A stretch of 64,000 bases of DNA from JANNBN01 sp031430595. GTDB taxonomy: Bacteria > Actinomycetota > Acidimicrobiia > Acidimicrobiales > JANYDT01. Below, piece by piece: positions 17,355 through 27,020 of this stretch. The notes under the pieces are model-generated. The model was not told the origin of the DNA. It did not search any database and saw nothing but the letters and a program-made list of their open reading frames with translations. The DNA is taken from assembly GCA_031430595.1 (NCBI GenBank), contig JANPBU010000010.1:1-64000 (forward strand). The letters are read 5' to 3'. The position numbers and the translations under genes are program-made. How positions within the stretch are numbered: position 1 is the first letter of the stretch; every line of letters begins with the position of its first letter.

Positions 17355-18683
17355 TTACTCAAGCGCCCGACGTAGCGAAAGAGCCAGGCGACGCTTTTCG
17401 GGGGCGATTTCGAGTACTTGCACCCACACCCCTTCACCAACAGACACGACATCACTCGCCTGTTCAACCCGGAATCGGCTTAATTCGCTGATATGGATCA
17501 GGCCTTCAAGTTCGGCACCCTCGATCGCAACGAACGCTCCGAATGCCGCGAGCCCGGTGATGGTACCGAACACAAGGTCTCCGACCTGGTGGGTTCCTTG
17601 GAACGAGGACCATGGATCGGGTAGCGCCCGTTTGCGAGACAGCGCAATCTTGCGCTTCTCAGGGCTCACTTCGAGAACGACGACCTCAACTTCGTCACCG
17701 ACCGACAAGACCTGGTCAGCGGTGGCAACCTGCGTGTGGGCGAGCTCAGAAACATGAATCAGTCCGTCGATGCCGCCAAGGTCAACGAAGGCACCAAATG
17801 GCACAATCGCACTGACCCGGCCCTTTCGACGCTCTCCGACCTGAATTTGGTGGATGAGTTGCGAACGTTCGCCAGCACGTTCCTTTTCGCGAAGTGGTTT
17901 GCGTGAAACCACAATTCGTTCGCCTGGTCGATCGGTCGCCTTTTCAGCCTCGATAACAAGCACATTGACAACCTGTCCGACAAGTTCCGCTGGCTTGCCA
18001 ACCCGGCGAACATCGATCAATGATTCCGGCAGAAACGCCCGAAGACCCAAATCTACGATAAGCCCACCTTTGACCACCTCGGTGACTGTACCGCTCATGA
18101 TTTCGCCCGAGTCTTTGGCAGCAAGAATTCGCCCCCATGACCGAGTTTTGTGAGCCCGTTTCATCGAGATGACGTATCGCCCAGCGCCTTGACGACGCAG
18201 AACCTGTCCTTCTACCTGGTCTCCTACGGCGTACGTGGAACCACTGAGCCATTCGGCTTTCGGGGCCACTGCTTTACGACCCGCGTCAAGTTCGATGTCG
18301 ACCCCATCGTCACGAACCGCAACAACCGACCCCGGCACGATATCGCCAGGCTGGTAGGCAAGCGCTCCGCCTTCATCGAGGGCTGGCGTGGCAACCACAG
18401 GTTCTTCCGCCGCGACCTCGCCTACTGGTTCAGCAACAGCATCCGCAACCTGAGGAGTCACGCTGACAGTCACGGCCTCGGTTTCATTCACCGGTAATTC
18501 AGTGACCGGCAATTCAGTGACCGGTAATTCAGCAGCCGACACCTCAGTAAGGGGCAGTTCAGTGACCGCGGGATCAGCCGCTGGGTCTTCAGAAACGATC
18601 GGTTCGGTAACGGTAGATTCCGATTCGAGATCGGGAATCGACTCCGTAGAAAGCAGGTCCGGAGTTGTGGGGTCGCTCATCAA
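17355..18683 (-). CDS. rpsA: 30S ribosomal protein S1
   Basis: 442 residues with four S1 RNA-binding repeats at roughly 110-180, 195-265, 280-350 and 365-440. Repeat 3 reads GRVSAIVPFGAFVDLGG. S1 helps the small subunit bind and unfold mRNA. An acidic N-terminal extension of about 100 residues contains the repeated element VTELP encoded by a 15-bp unit present three times at 18491-18535. It converges on the vapC remnant with only 17 bases between the stops. Confidence 0.92.
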   Translation of the reverse strand: MMSDPTTPDLLSTESIPDLESESTVTEPIVSEDPAADPAVTELPLTEVSAAELPVTELPVTELPVNETEAVTVSVTPQVADAVAEPVGEVAAEEPVVATPALDEGGALAYQPGDIVPGSVVAVRDDGVDIELDAGRKAVAPKAEWLSGSTYAVGDQVEGQVLRRQGAGRYVISMKRAHKTRSWGRILAAKDSGEIMSGTVTEVVKGGLIVDLGLRAFLPESLIDVRRVGKPAELVGQVVNVLVIEAEKATDRPGERIVVSRKPLREKERAGERSQLIHQIQVGERRKGRVSAIVPFGAFVDLGGIDGLIHVSELAHTQVATADQVLSVGDEVEVVVLEVSPEKRKIALSRKRALPDPWSSFQGTHQVGDLVFGTITGLAAFGAFVAIEGAELEGLIHISELSRFRVEQASDVVSVGEGVWVQVLEIAPEKRRLALSLRRALE

Positions 18684-18757
18684 TGCCTCTGGCTAGGTCG
18701 ACGGGTGTCAACATGTCACCCGACACCCTACAACGTCGACTTCAGAGCAAGAAGAAT

Positions 18758-19615
18758 TCAACCGCGAGAACCTACAAGCTGATCAATACCTGAACGAAGT
18801 TCACCAACGTATTGTCCGACGCCCTCAGGCCCAAGCCCTTCAAGCAGCCGCCGTACGACAGACGCACCCACAATGACCCCGTCAGCCACCGATGCCACCT
18901 CTCGAGCTTGCTCGGCGTTTGACACCCCAACCCCAATAAGTACTGGCCGATCGGTAACCACCTTGAGACGGGTGGCAATAATCGATGCACTTGCTGCCAG
19001 GGTGGCACGTTCCCCAGTAACTCCCATGGTTCCAACCCCGTATATCCAACCGCGGGAACGCTCGGCGAGTTGACCTAACCGACCGTCGGGCGAGGTTGGA
19101 GCCGCCAAAAGCACCGTTTCGACACCATGCCTGTTACCCACGGCCAACCATTCATCGCATTCTTCCAGGGGTAAGTCAGGAAGAATTGTTCCGGCGATTC
19201 CATGATCGCTGAGCAGTTGCGCATACCGCTCGTGACCGGCCCGGAACGCAATGTTGTACGACGTCATTGCCACCAGAGGTATGTCGATGTCGACTGTCGC
19301 GAGTTCTGCGATGATGCTGAACGGTGTGGCCCCTCGAAGTAAGGCCTGTGTCGATGCCTGCTGGATGACCGGCCCATCCATGATTGGGTCGGAAAATGGG
19401 ATACCAATTTCGACGGCATCAGCCCCGGCCGCCGCAGCAGCACGAACAGCGTCGAGCCAGTCATCGCTCATTCCGCCCGTAATAAACGGAACCAGAAGCT
19501 TTCGACCCGTGGCCCGTTTGGCACGGAATTCGGTTTCGATCCGCCCGAATGTACTTATCGGCTCGGCTGTACCTATCGACTCGGGCATACTCATCGACTC
19601 GGGCAACCTTCGCAT
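18758..19615 (-). CDS. trpA: Tryptophan synthase alpha chain
   Basis: 285 residues. EIGIPFSDPIMDGPVIQQAS holds the catalytic Glu and the indole-glycerol-phosphate site; TILPDLPLEE carries the catalytic Asp; GVGVSN is the phosphate loop. It cleaves indole-3-glycerol phosphate to indole and glyceraldehyde 3-phosphate and passes indole to TrpB through the tunnel. It overlaps the trpB 3' end by 25 bases. The N-terminal 20 residues contain tandem short repeats (TAEPIS and SMPES types) and may be untranslated if a later start is used. Confidence 0.96.
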   Translation of the reverse strand: MRRLPESMSMPESIGTAEPISTFGRIETEFRAKRATGRKLLVPFITGGMSDDWLDAVRAAAAAGADAVEIGIPFSDPIMDGPVIQQASTQALLRGATPFSIIAELATVDIDIPLVAMTSYNIAFRAGHERYAQLLSDHGIAGTILPDLPLEECDEWLAVGNRHGVETVLLAAPTSPDGRLGQLAERSRGWIYGVGTMGVTGERATLAASASIIATRLKVVTDRPVLIGVGVSNAEQAREVASVADGVIVGASVVRRLLEGLGPEGVGQYVGELRSGIDQLVGSRG

Positions 19616-20868
19616 ACCGGGACGCAGGGTCGAGTTGCGCAGAGCGACAGTTTTGTCATGACTTGATCTGCATCTTTATCGCCGCGACCCGACAGGTTGA
19701 TCAGTACGACAGAACCGCCAGGAAGTTCGCCACTTCGGGCGGCGCGCACCACGTACGCAATGGCGTGGGCCGGTTCAAGAGCCGGAATAATGCCTTCCAT
19801 TTCGGCAAGCAGGCCAAGAGCTGCGAGCACCTCATCGTCGTTGGCCGGAAAGTATTGCGCCCGACCGCTCAGGGCAAGATGAGCATGCTCGGGGCCGACG
19901 CCCGGATAATCGAGCCCAGCCGAAATCGAATGTGCCTCTTGGACCTGGCCAAATTCGTCTTGCAATACGTAACTCTTCATGCCGTGAACGACGCCCGGTA
20001 CCCCATGCCCAACGGCAGCGCCGCCTTCGGGCTCGACGCCAATCAGCGCAGCAGTAGTGTCGACGAACCCGGCAAAGATACCGGCCGCATTTGAGCCACC
20101 GCCCACGCACGCGACCACGTAGTCAGGGTCGGCACCACCAAGAATTTTGCGACACTGTTCGCGGGCTTCATCGCCGAGAATGCGTTGAAACTCGCGAACC
20201 ATCCACGGATACGGGTGGGGGCCCATGACCGACCCAAGTAGGTAGTACGTCGTCTCGACCGTGGCCAACCATTCGCGCATTGCGTCGTTGACCGCATCTT
20301 TGAGGGTTTTCGAGCCGGAATGTACGGGTCGAACTTCGGCCCCGAGCAACTTCATCCTGAACACGTTGAGAGCTTGGCGTTTAACGTCAACTTCGCCCAT
20401 GTACACAATGCATTCGAGGCCAAGCAGCGCACACGCCGTTGCAGATGCGACGCCGTGTTGACCGGCCCCCGTTTCAGCAATAACGCGCTTCTTGCCCATA
20501 CGTTTGGCAAGCAAAGCCTGGCCGACCACATTGTTGATTTTGTGGCTTCCGGTGTGGGCAAGGTCTTCTCGCTTCAACAACACCCGAACGCCGAGTTCTT
20601 CGGAGATTCGAAAACACTCGGTGACCGGGGTTGGCCGTCCACCGTATTCGGTCAGCACCCGGTAGTACTCGGCCCGGAACTCAGGGTCTCCCCACGCATC
20701 GCGGAAGGCGTCTTCGAGTTCAATAACAGCTGGCATCAACGTTTCAGGAACGTAACGTCCGCCGAAGTCGCCGAAACGTCCGTCGGTGCTTGGGTCGCCC
20801 ATCAGACTGGGGCCATCAATGAGGAGAGGACTGGGGTTCAAGCTCGGGTCAAGCAACGTCATAGGCAT
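19591..20868 (-). CDS. trpB: Tryptophan synthase beta chain
   Basis: 425 residues. HTGSHKINN contains the PLP-binding Lys near residue 102; GGGSNAAGIFAGF is the PLP phosphate loop; GRGDKD lies near the C-terminus. It joins indole to serine to make tryptophan, in complex with TrpA. The N-terminal 30 residues are variable; FGDFGGRYVPETLMPA marks the conserved start. The C-terminal tail after GRGDKD is longer than usual and Cys-rich, overlapping the trpA start. Confidence 0.97.
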   Translation of the reverse strand: MPMTLLDPSLNPSPLLIDGPSLMGDPSTDGRFGDFGGRYVPETLMPAVIELEDAFRDAWGDPEFRAEYYRVLTEYGGRPTPVTECFRISEELGVRVLLKREDLAHTGSHKINNVVGQALLAKRMGKKRVIAETGAGQHGVASATACALLGLECIVYMGEVDVKRQALNVFRMKLLGAEVRPVHSGSKTLKDAVNDAMREWLATVETTYYLLGSVMGPHPYPWMVREFQRILGDEAREQCRKILGGADPDYVVACVGGGSNAAGIFAGFVDTTAALIGVEPEGGAAVGHGVPGVVHGMKSYVLQDEFGQVQEAHSISAGLDYPGVGPEHAHLALSGRAQYFPANDDEVLAALGLLAEMEGIIPALEPAHAIAYVVRAARSGELPGGSVVLINLSGRGDKDADQVMTKLSLCATRPCVPVCEGCPSR

Positions 20869-20901
20869 CCATACTGCCAGTTGGAAGCGCTGGGTGAGTA
20901 A

Positions 20902-21594
20902 CTACAGTTCAGCTTCGATATCGAAAGGTGACGATCGACTCACCGGTTGATCCCAATCACGGGCTTCGCCTTCCGAAATGCCGAGACGGGTATCGGCAGC
21001 GCGCACGGCACGAAGAAATTCTCGGACTAGACGAGGGTCTTTTTGTCCCGGGGCCTTTTCGACGCCGCTCGACACATCGACACCCCAAGGTCGTGTTCGA
21101 TCGATTGCTTCGCCAACGTTTGATGGCCGAAGCCCACCAGCGAGAATCCACCGGTATCCCATTGGTACCTGATCAAGCACGTCCCAGTCGAAGGGTTCTC
21201 CCCCGCCGGGGTTGGGTGCATCGATGAGTAGCGAGCTGACCTTGTAGTTACGGGCCCGGCTGAGTGAGCGTCCGTCAGCACCGAACGCTTGAATAACGAA
21301 CGGAACCGAAGACGCAACCTGGGCAGCCTGGTCTGGGGTCTCGTTGCCATGCAATTGCGCGCCTCCAAGACCGCAGCGTTGCACGATTTCAATGACTCGT
21401 TCAGGAAGGTCGTTTCGGAATACCCCGACCGTCAGCACTTCAGTCGGTAGTTGCTTGACAATTTCTGCAACTTGAATGGGTTGCACCTGGCGGGTAGACG
21501 AAGCGAACACAAAACCAATGGCATCGGCACCCATTGCCACGGCGAGGAGTGCATCTTCGACATTAGTAATCCCACATATTTTTACCCAGGTCAT
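20902..21594 (-). CDS. trpF: Phosphoribosylanthranilate isomerase
   Basis: 230 residues, normal length. WVKICGITN contains the catalytic Cys, and ILAGGLRPSNV and GVDVSSGVE mark the phosphate-binding loops, with the general-acid Asp in the latter. It overlaps trpC by 4 bases. Its presence matters because many actinobacteria lack trpF and rely on the dual-function PriA in the histidine pathway; this genome appears to keep separate enzymes. Confidence 0.95.
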   Translation of the reverse strand: MTWVKICGITNVEDALLAVAMGADAIGFVFASSTRQVQPIQVAEIVKQLPTEVLTVGVFRNDLPERVIEIVQRCGLGGAQLHGNETPDQAAQVASSVPFVIQAFGADGRSLSRARNYKVSSLLIDAPNPGGGEPFDWDVLDQVPMGYRWILAGGLRPSNVGEAIDRTRPWGVDVSSGVEKAPGQKDPRLVREFLRAVRAADTRLGISEGEARDWDQPVSRSSPFDIEAEL

Positions 21595-22382
21595 GCAGTT
21601 CTCCCGCTTGCGATAAGTGCACGTACGGCCTCTGAGCGGTTGCCACTGGTCACAATCGACTCGCCAACGAGCACCGCGTCGTACCCGGCTGCAGCGAGCA
21701 CACCGGCGTCGTGTGGTCCGCGAACACCCGACTCGGCCACTCGAATTACGTTGGTAGGGATCGATGCAGCGACACGCACAGCTCGTTCTTGGTCAACTGC
21801 GAACGTATGAAGGTCTCGCTGGTTTACACCAATCAAGTTTGCTCCCAATGACAGGCATCGCTCGACTTCATGCTCGTCATGGGTTTCCCACAACACATCG
21901 AGTGCACAGTCGCTAGCAATGGTCGAAAACAGTCGAAGCTCTTCGTCGGTGAGCGCCGCAACAATCAGCAAAATCGCATCGGCACCCATGATCGAGGCGT
22001 CGAGTACGTCGGCTTCGGTTACCGTGAAGTCTTTGCGGATGACGGGGAGCGTCGTAGCGAGTCGCGCCTCAACAAGGTCAGAAATGCTTCCTCCGAAGTG
22101 TTTGACGTCGGTAAGGACCGAGAGGCAGGCTGCCCCTCCAAGCTCATATTCTTCGCCGACTATCGCTGCTGACAGGCCACTGACGAGTTCACCTTTCGAG
22201 GGAGACCGACGCTTAATCTCGGCGATCACCGATAACCCGGGAGCGCTGAGCGCGGCGCGGAAACCCCGTCTCGAACCAACATCAACGGCCAGGGCCCGGC
22301 GGCGAAGCTCGCTCAGTGACCTCGAGTCAGCCGCAGCCGATTGGCGATGCTCGACCACAATGTTGTCGAGATAAGTAGACAC
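21591..22382 (-). CDS. trpC: Indole-3-glycerol-phosphate synthase
   Basis: 263 residues from GTG 22382, chosen because STYLDNIVVEHR is the family start; the frame stays open upstream to 22502 with 40 residues of no family resemblance. Motifs include AEIKRRSPSKG (catalytic Lys), IRKDF (catalytic Lys), LIGVNQRDL and AESGV. It converts CdRP to indole-3-glycerol phosphate for TrpA. It heads a trpC-F-B-A set; trpE, trpG and trpD are not in the window. Confidence 0.94.
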   Translation of the reverse strand: MSTYLDNIVVEHRQSAAADSRSLSELRRRALAVDVGSRRGFRAALSAPGLSVIAEIKRRSPSKGELVSGLSAAIVGEEYELGGAACLSVLTDVKHFGGSISDLVEARLATTLPVIRKDFTVTEADVLDASIMGADAILLIVAALTDEELRLFSTIASDCALDVLWETHDEHEVERCLSLGANLIGVNQRDLHTFAVDQERAVRVAASIPTNVIRVAESGVRGPHDAGVLAAAGYDAVLVGESIVTSGNRSEAVRALIASGRTA

Positions 22383-22510
22383 GCCCCCACGATAATCGGT
22401 GATCTTTCGTATCGCCTCACAGTTTTTGCGAGCGATCACGACCCGACAACGGGGCAAAAACGGATTGAGAAGCACCAACTGAGCCAGTCTGGGTGCGAAC
22501 ATAGGTATCT

Positions 22511-23218
22511 ATGGTCGCAAACAGCGGGTTATCTCCATCTGATCTAGGCACCATTGTTGTGGTGGAAGACGACCCCAACATCGCCGACCTTCTCGATACG
22601 TACCTACGCCAAGCCGGTTACCGGGTGATTCAAGCGAGCACCGGCGAGGCGGGTTTGGCCGCAATCGAGCGCGAACGACCTCGGCTGGCAATTCTTGATA
22701 TTGGCCTACCAGGGACGTTAGATGGCACCGATGTTTGCCGGGCTATTCGGGCCAAAGGTGATTTGCCGGTGATGATGTTGACAGCACGCGACGGTGAGAT
22801 CGACCGGGTTCTGGGGTTGGAACTTGGCGCTGATGACTACGTCACCAAGCCGTTTAGCCCACGTGAGATTGTGGCCAGGGTTAAACGGATTCTGCATCGC
22901 AGTGATGGCCCGCCACGCGCCGGCACCACGCCAGATGTGTTGATGGCCGGCGAAGTATCAGTTGACACCGCTCGACGCGAAGCCCGGCTGCTTGATGAGG
23001 TTGTTGCCTTAGCAACCAGAGAATTTGATCTGCTTGCTTACTTTGCTAGTAACCAGGGACTTGTACTGTCGCGCCAACAGCTACTTGATGGGGTGTGGGG
23101 CGTTGGATGGTTTGGCGATGAACGCACGGTAGATGTACACGTTCGTCAGCTACGAAAGAAGCTTGGCGACGCGTTCCCACTCAAAACGGTGTTCGGCGTT
23201 GGTTACCGGCTCAACTGA
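22511..23218 (+). CDS. OmpR/PhoB-family response regulator
   Basis: 235 residues. The receiver domain has the acidic pair VVEDD, phospho-acceptor Asp in LAILDIGLPG, the Thr in MMLTARDG and the Lys in YVTKPF. A winged-helix output domain follows (TREFDLLAYFASNQG, VHVRQLRKKLG and FGVGYRL at the end). It is transcribed divergently from trpC and lies 9 bases before its partner kinase. Target genes and signal are unknown. Confidence 0.94.
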   Translation: MVANSGLSPSDLGTIVVVEDDPNIADLLDTYLRQAGYRVIQASTGEAGLAAIERERPRLAILDIGLPGTLDGTDVCRAIRAKGDLPVMMLTARDGEIDRVLGLELGADDYVTKPFSPREIVARVKRILHRSDGPPRAGTTPDVLMAGEVSVDTARREARLLDEVVALATREFDLLAYFASNQGLVLSRQQLLDGVWGVGWFGDERTVDVHVRQLRKKLGDAFPLKTVFGVGYRLN

Positions 23219-23227
23219 TTTTGCTCT

Positions 23228-24595
23228 GTGCGCAGACGACTACTTTTCGTTTTAGTTAGCACCGTCATTTTGGCGTTGGCCGTCTCTGGTCTTGGAACGT
23301 TCCTGTTGGTTCGACGCGATGTTGAAGCACAAGAAATCCGCCGCTTGACACAATCGTCAGAAAATCTGGTTCAAACCCCGGACGTTATTCAGTCGCTCAG
23401 TGTTGCGCTGCCGGCTCTCGATCTCACCTCAGCCGCAATAGCAAAGTTCGACTCGCGCAATCTCTCGCGAGGAAGTGTGGCGTTTTCGAGCCAACAGGGT
23501 TTACCGGTGAACAATTTGATTGAGGTCACCTCTGATCTCAATGATGCCGACTTGAAACTGGTAGCGGCGGGAACAACCGTGGCCAGAGTGAACAAGGGTT
23601 TCACCTGGGTAATGTCGCCAATTCAGGTGAACGAGAACGGATCGATTGAAGCTATCGTGCTGGTGGCTTTGGTTCCGAACACCGTTGACCGGGTTGTTTC
23701 ATCATTTGCGTTTGGGGCGTTGGCTGCGTTGTTGCTTGCAGCAGGAAGCGCTCTGATAATCGCTCAGCAGTTCACCCGGCCACTTCGAATCGCTACCGGC
23801 GCATACCGGCGCATTGCCTCGGGCGACCTTACGGTGCGCATTGGTGAGCGAGAACGGGCAGCGACCAGAAAGGATGAAGTCGGCGACCTACTTCGAACCC
23901 TCGACACCATGGCTGAGGCACTAGATCGAGCTCGCCTTCAAGAACGTCAATTTCTGCTTTCAGTAAGCCACGATTTGCGAACCCCGTTGACCTCTATTCG
24001 TGGCTACGCCGAAGCCTTAGCCGATGGTGCTGTCGACCCCACCCGAAGCGCCGAAGTCATCGTTAGTGAAACCCGTCGGCTCGAGCGATTAGTCAAAGAC
24101 TTGCTCGACCTGGCCAAACTTGAAGCAAGGCAATTCACCTTAAACCCAACGAAACTTGACTTGACAGACGTGGTCACCGATTCAGCCGATGGGTTCATTC
24201 CGGCAGCGGAAGGTATCAACGTAACCATAACGTTAACGGTCGAACCCGATGTTCGAGCGATCGTCGATCGTGACCGATGTTCGCAGGTGATGGCGAATCT
24301 CATCGAGAACGCCTTAAAGTATGCGCGCTCGCAAGTTGAGGTGAGTCTCACGACGACAGACACTCACGCAACGATAGGTATTCGTGACGACGGACCAGGG
24401 ATCGACGCTGCCGACCTTCCTCACGTGTTCGATCGATCCTTTACCAGCGACCGACGATCAACCCGCCACATCGGGTCGGGCATAGGGCTTGCGATAGTGA
24501 AGGAAATTGTCGAGGCCATGCACGGAACCGTGCGAATAGAAACTGGCCCAGCCGGCACAACTTTTTTCGTCACGATCGCCAAAATACCGACGTAA
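23228..24595 (+). CDS. Membrane sensor histidine kinase
   Basis: 455 residues. Two membrane segments (about 5-27 and 155-180) frame a 125-residue extracytoplasmic sensor with no recognised fold. A HAMP linker follows, then a HisKA domain with phospho-acceptor His in SVSHDLRTPLTSIRG and an HATPase with NLIENALKY (N box), DDGPGID (G1) and GSGIGLAIV (G2). It should phosphorylate the response regulator encoded just upstream. Confidence 0.93.
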   Translation: MRRRLLFVLVSTVILALAVSGLGTFLLVRRDVEAQEIRRLTQSSENLVQTPDVIQSLSVALPALDLTSAAIAKFDSRNLSRGSVAFSSQQGLPVNNLIEVTSDLNDADLKLVAAGTTVARVNKGFTWVMSPIQVNENGSIEAIVLVALVPNTVDRVVSSFAFGALAALLLAAGSALIIAQQFTRPLRIATGAYRRIASGDLTVRIGERERAATRKDEVGDLLRTLDTMAEALDRARLQERQFLLSVSHDLRTPLTSIRGYAEALADGAVDPTRSAEVIVSETRRLERLVKDLLDLAKLEARQFTLNPTKLDLTDVVTDSADGFIPAAEGINVTITLTVEPDVRAIVDRDRCSQVMANLIENALKYARSQVEVSLTTTDTHATIGIRDDGPGIDAADLPHVFDRSFTSDRRSTRHIGSGIGLAIVKEIVEAMHGTVRIETGPAGTTFFVTIAKIPT

Positions 24596-24731
24596 GCACC
24601 GATCACGACCCCCGCAAGAACTGCCTGTGCCGGGTTCTGGTTACCTGTGCCAACTGATTGAGGCTCCAAACATCGGCACGGGGCACAAACTTCCGGCACA
24701 GCCACGGAGGAGTTGCAGCCGCTTCCGTGCG

Positions 24732-25700
24732 TTAGCCGAGACTGGTTGGTACCAATTCGGGTTGAGTGACGTTGACACCAGGGTCGATGGTGGTGGTTCG
24801 GCGAACGAGGCGTCGGGTGGAATTTGGCGAGTCAGGATTCACCCCGTCAGGATTCCCGACGCTGTTTGGATCGCCCGGATCGACTGGTGGCTCGGTGGTA
24901 GGAGGAGCTGTGGTTGGGGGAACACTGCAGCTTCGCGGGCCAATCTTGGTTTCTTCGCCAGTCGCCAGAAATACGTTGACTCCTGACCCCCCTACCCGCG
25001 GGCAGGCCATTTGGAATGACGCCAATCCGGCAGCATCGGTTAAGCGTTCTGTCGCACCTGCTGGTTGAAGTGCATCCAAAGGAACAATTCGAACCCCAAT
25101 CCCTTCGAGCGGGGCGAAACGCACAACACCATCGGGGTCAACTCGTTTTACCGAAACACGGATCACAAGATTGCTTGATCTGCCTACATAGGGTTGCGCT
25201 GGTCCAAGCGCCCACTGAACATCGGTTCCGGAAAACTTCTCAACACTTAAGTTCACCTCTGTAGTGTCGGCCGCAAACACCACTTTCGTTTGAGCCGTCG
25301 CAACATCGGGTATTCGGTATGCGCTCACACGCACAATGCCACCTTTGATGCGGGCAGATTTGTATCGGCCATCAGCATCGGCAAGCACACGTAGTACCGC
25401 TGTTTGCTCGCCAACGACACGTTCGAATACCACCGTGGCCCCGGGAATGGGGCCATCGGGCCCAGTGACCAGACCAGTGAGAGTGACGGTTCCGTCGGCA
25501 AACGAAATTGGTGTTGTGGTGGTTGAACCGACAAGCGGCGGGATCGACAAACGGGCCACGTTTTGTCGCCGGGTGGTTGGTGCAGTAGGCCGGAGTGCCA
25601 GTGTTGACGGGATTTCGGGGAGCGGTTCGGCGACGCCGGTGCATGCGGCCAGAAGGGTGGCAGTTGTGGCAAGGGCGAGTAACCAACGAACCTTCGCCAT
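24732..25700 (-). CDS. Lipoprotein with carboxypeptidase-regulatory-like domain
   Basis: 322 residues from ATG 25700, whose A overlaps the stop of the ygfZ-like gene (TGATG). The signal peptide ends in the lipobox LAAC (Cys 20). About residues 65-140 resemble a beta-sandwich of the CarboxypepD_reg type (VTLTGLVTGPDGPIPGATVV). A second, longer beta-rich region and a disordered Pro/Thr tail follow. It is probably a surface-anchored structural or adhesion-type protein. It is the last gene of the his-linked run; function not recognised. Confidence 0.7.
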   Translation of the reverse strand: MAKVRWLLALATTATLLAACTGVAEPLPEIPSTLALRPTAPTTRRQNVARLSIPPLVGSTTTTPISFADGTVTLTGLVTGPDGPIPGATVVFERVVGEQTAVLRVLADADGRYKSARIKGGIVRVSAYRIPDVATAQTKVVFAADTTEVNLSVEKFSGTDVQWALGPAQPYVGRSSNLVIRVSVKRVDPDGVVRFAPLEGIGVRIVPLDALQPAGATERLTDAAGLASFQMACPRVGGSGVNVFLATGEETKIGPRSCSVPPTTAPPTTEPPVDPGDPNSVGNPDGVNPDSPNSTRRLVRRTTTIDPGVNVTQPELVPTSLG

Positions 25701-26614
25701 CACGAAACCAACCGGAAAGTAACCTCGCAACCGTTGAGAGTTACACGTAATCCGTCAGCCGGGGCGGAGGATTTGATGAGGGCGATCCCGACAAACTTTC
25801 CGGTCACCGGATGAACCGCAAGACTCGTCGTATGCCCAACAACATCGTTTGCGGCAAACACATCGGTTGCGGCAAACACATCGAGCGTGCCCGCGCCATC
25901 CGGCACACCCGGAGCAGCCTCTAACGATTCGAGTCGCCGAAGTGACCTAACCACCCGACCGCGACTATCGATACGTTCAACGAGCTCTTGGCCTACGTAG
26001 CAACCTTTTCCGAACGTCACCGCATGATCGATGATGGCAGTCTCAGAAGGAAGGGTTGTATCAGTGAACTCGGCCCCATCGCGAGGCACCCCGTGTTCAA
26101 TCCGGAAGGCTTCCGCGACATCTGCATCAACCGACGGCACCATCGCAGTATCGATTGCCAACCGGTCGGTTCCGATCATGTCGACACCGTCGTAGAACGG
26201 AACCGATGACACGATGAGCGGTAACTCGACACCGAACAGTCGTTGTTCCAGGATTCCAGCCGGAGCATTCGGCCAGCTCAGCGATGGCACTGCTTCTTCA
26301 ATCGTAAGGACACATTTAGTTCGAATGAGGAACCGGGCCAAGCCAGCCCGTATGCGTTCACCAACACCCAATTCAGTATCTAGAAGCACCGTTTCATCGT
26401 CGACACGCGTAAGTCGAGCGAGCCCGATCAGTCGTCCGTTTGGTTGCAGATGCAGCGTCAACCTCGACTCACCGTTCGACATTGCTTGCAGGTCTTGGCT
26501 GAGTTGGCCCTGCAGAAACGAAAGGGTGTCTGGCCCAACCGCAGTGATCACGTCTCGGCGAGAGGAGATACCTAGAGAACCCTGCGTCAACGCAACAAAC
26601 TGTTCGGCGCTCAC
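25700..26614 (-). CDS. ygfZ: YgfZ/GcvT-type folate-binding protein
   Basis: 304 residues from GTG 26614, which overlaps the hisI stop as GTGA; a longer frame begins in hisI. KGCYVGQELVERIDSRGRVV is the family signature KGCYxGQE, and a GcvT-like fold covers the N-terminal two-thirds (SFLQGQLSQDL). Members bind tetrahydrofolate and support iron-sulfur cluster assembly or repair. A directly repeated 18-bp unit at 25843-25878 gives a doubled DVFAAN/TDVFAA segment. Confidence 0.88.
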   Translation of the reverse strand: MSAEQFVALTQGSLGISSRRDVITAVGPDTLSFLQGQLSQDLQAMSNGESRLTLHLQPNGRLIGLARLTRVDDETVLLDTELGVGERIRAGLARFLIRTKCVLTIEEAVPSLSWPNAPAGILEQRLFGVELPLIVSSVPFYDGVDMIGTDRLAIDTAMVPSVDADVAEAFRIEHGVPRDGAEFTDTTLPSETAIIDHAVTFGKGCYVGQELVERIDSRGRVVRSLRRLESLEAAPGVPDGAGTLDVFAATDVFAANDVVGHTTSLAVHPVTGKFVGIALIKSSAPADGLRVTLNGCEVTFRLVS

Positions 26615-27000
26615 GTGGCACTCCCTACAGTGACATTGTCGAATGGTCGGTAAAAACACGACCGTTCGCCCGTGTGGCAGGCACCGCGACCCTCTTGCTC
26701 GACGATGAACAACAGCGTGTCGCCATCGCAGTCGTAATAGGCCTCTTTGACGAACTGCCGATCACCTGAGGTGTCACCTTTTCGCCAGAGTTCCTCACGA
26801 GAACGACTCCAAAAAACGGTTCGACCTTCGGCGAGGGTCATACTCAGCGACTCGGCATTCATCCACGCCATCATCAGCACTTGTCGAGACACCACGTCTT
26901 GTACAATCGCTGGTACGAGGCCCGCAGCGTTAAATACCACATGATGCTCTGACGCACCCGCCAGCAAGTTGGGTTCGGTTGAAGCGGTGGTATGCGACAT
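26611..27000 (-). CDS. hisI: Phosphoribosyl-AMP cyclohydrolase
   Basis: 129 residues. MAWMNAESL, WSRSREELW and a metal-binding tail with YYDCDGD, GRGACHTGERSCFYR are all as in HisI, including the three Cys used for zinc. It opens the purine ring of PR-AMP, the third histidine step. There is no fused HisE domain; hisE must be elsewhere. It lies 20 bases after a GroES-like gene in the same run. Confidence 0.96.
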   Translation of the reverse strand: MSHTTASTEPNLLAGASEHHVVFNAAGLVPAIVQDVVSRQVLMMAWMNAESLSMTLAEGRTVFWSRSREELWRKGDTSGDRQFVKEAYYDCDGDTLLFIVEQEGRGACHTGERSCFYRPFDNVTVGSAT

Positions 27001-27020
27001 ACCTACAAATCTAAACCGCC

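Noticed and set aside
22383..22502. A 40-residue N-terminal extension of TrpC.
   Set aside because: Known TrpC proteins start at about STYLDNI; the extension has no family likeness and would enter the divergent promoter region.
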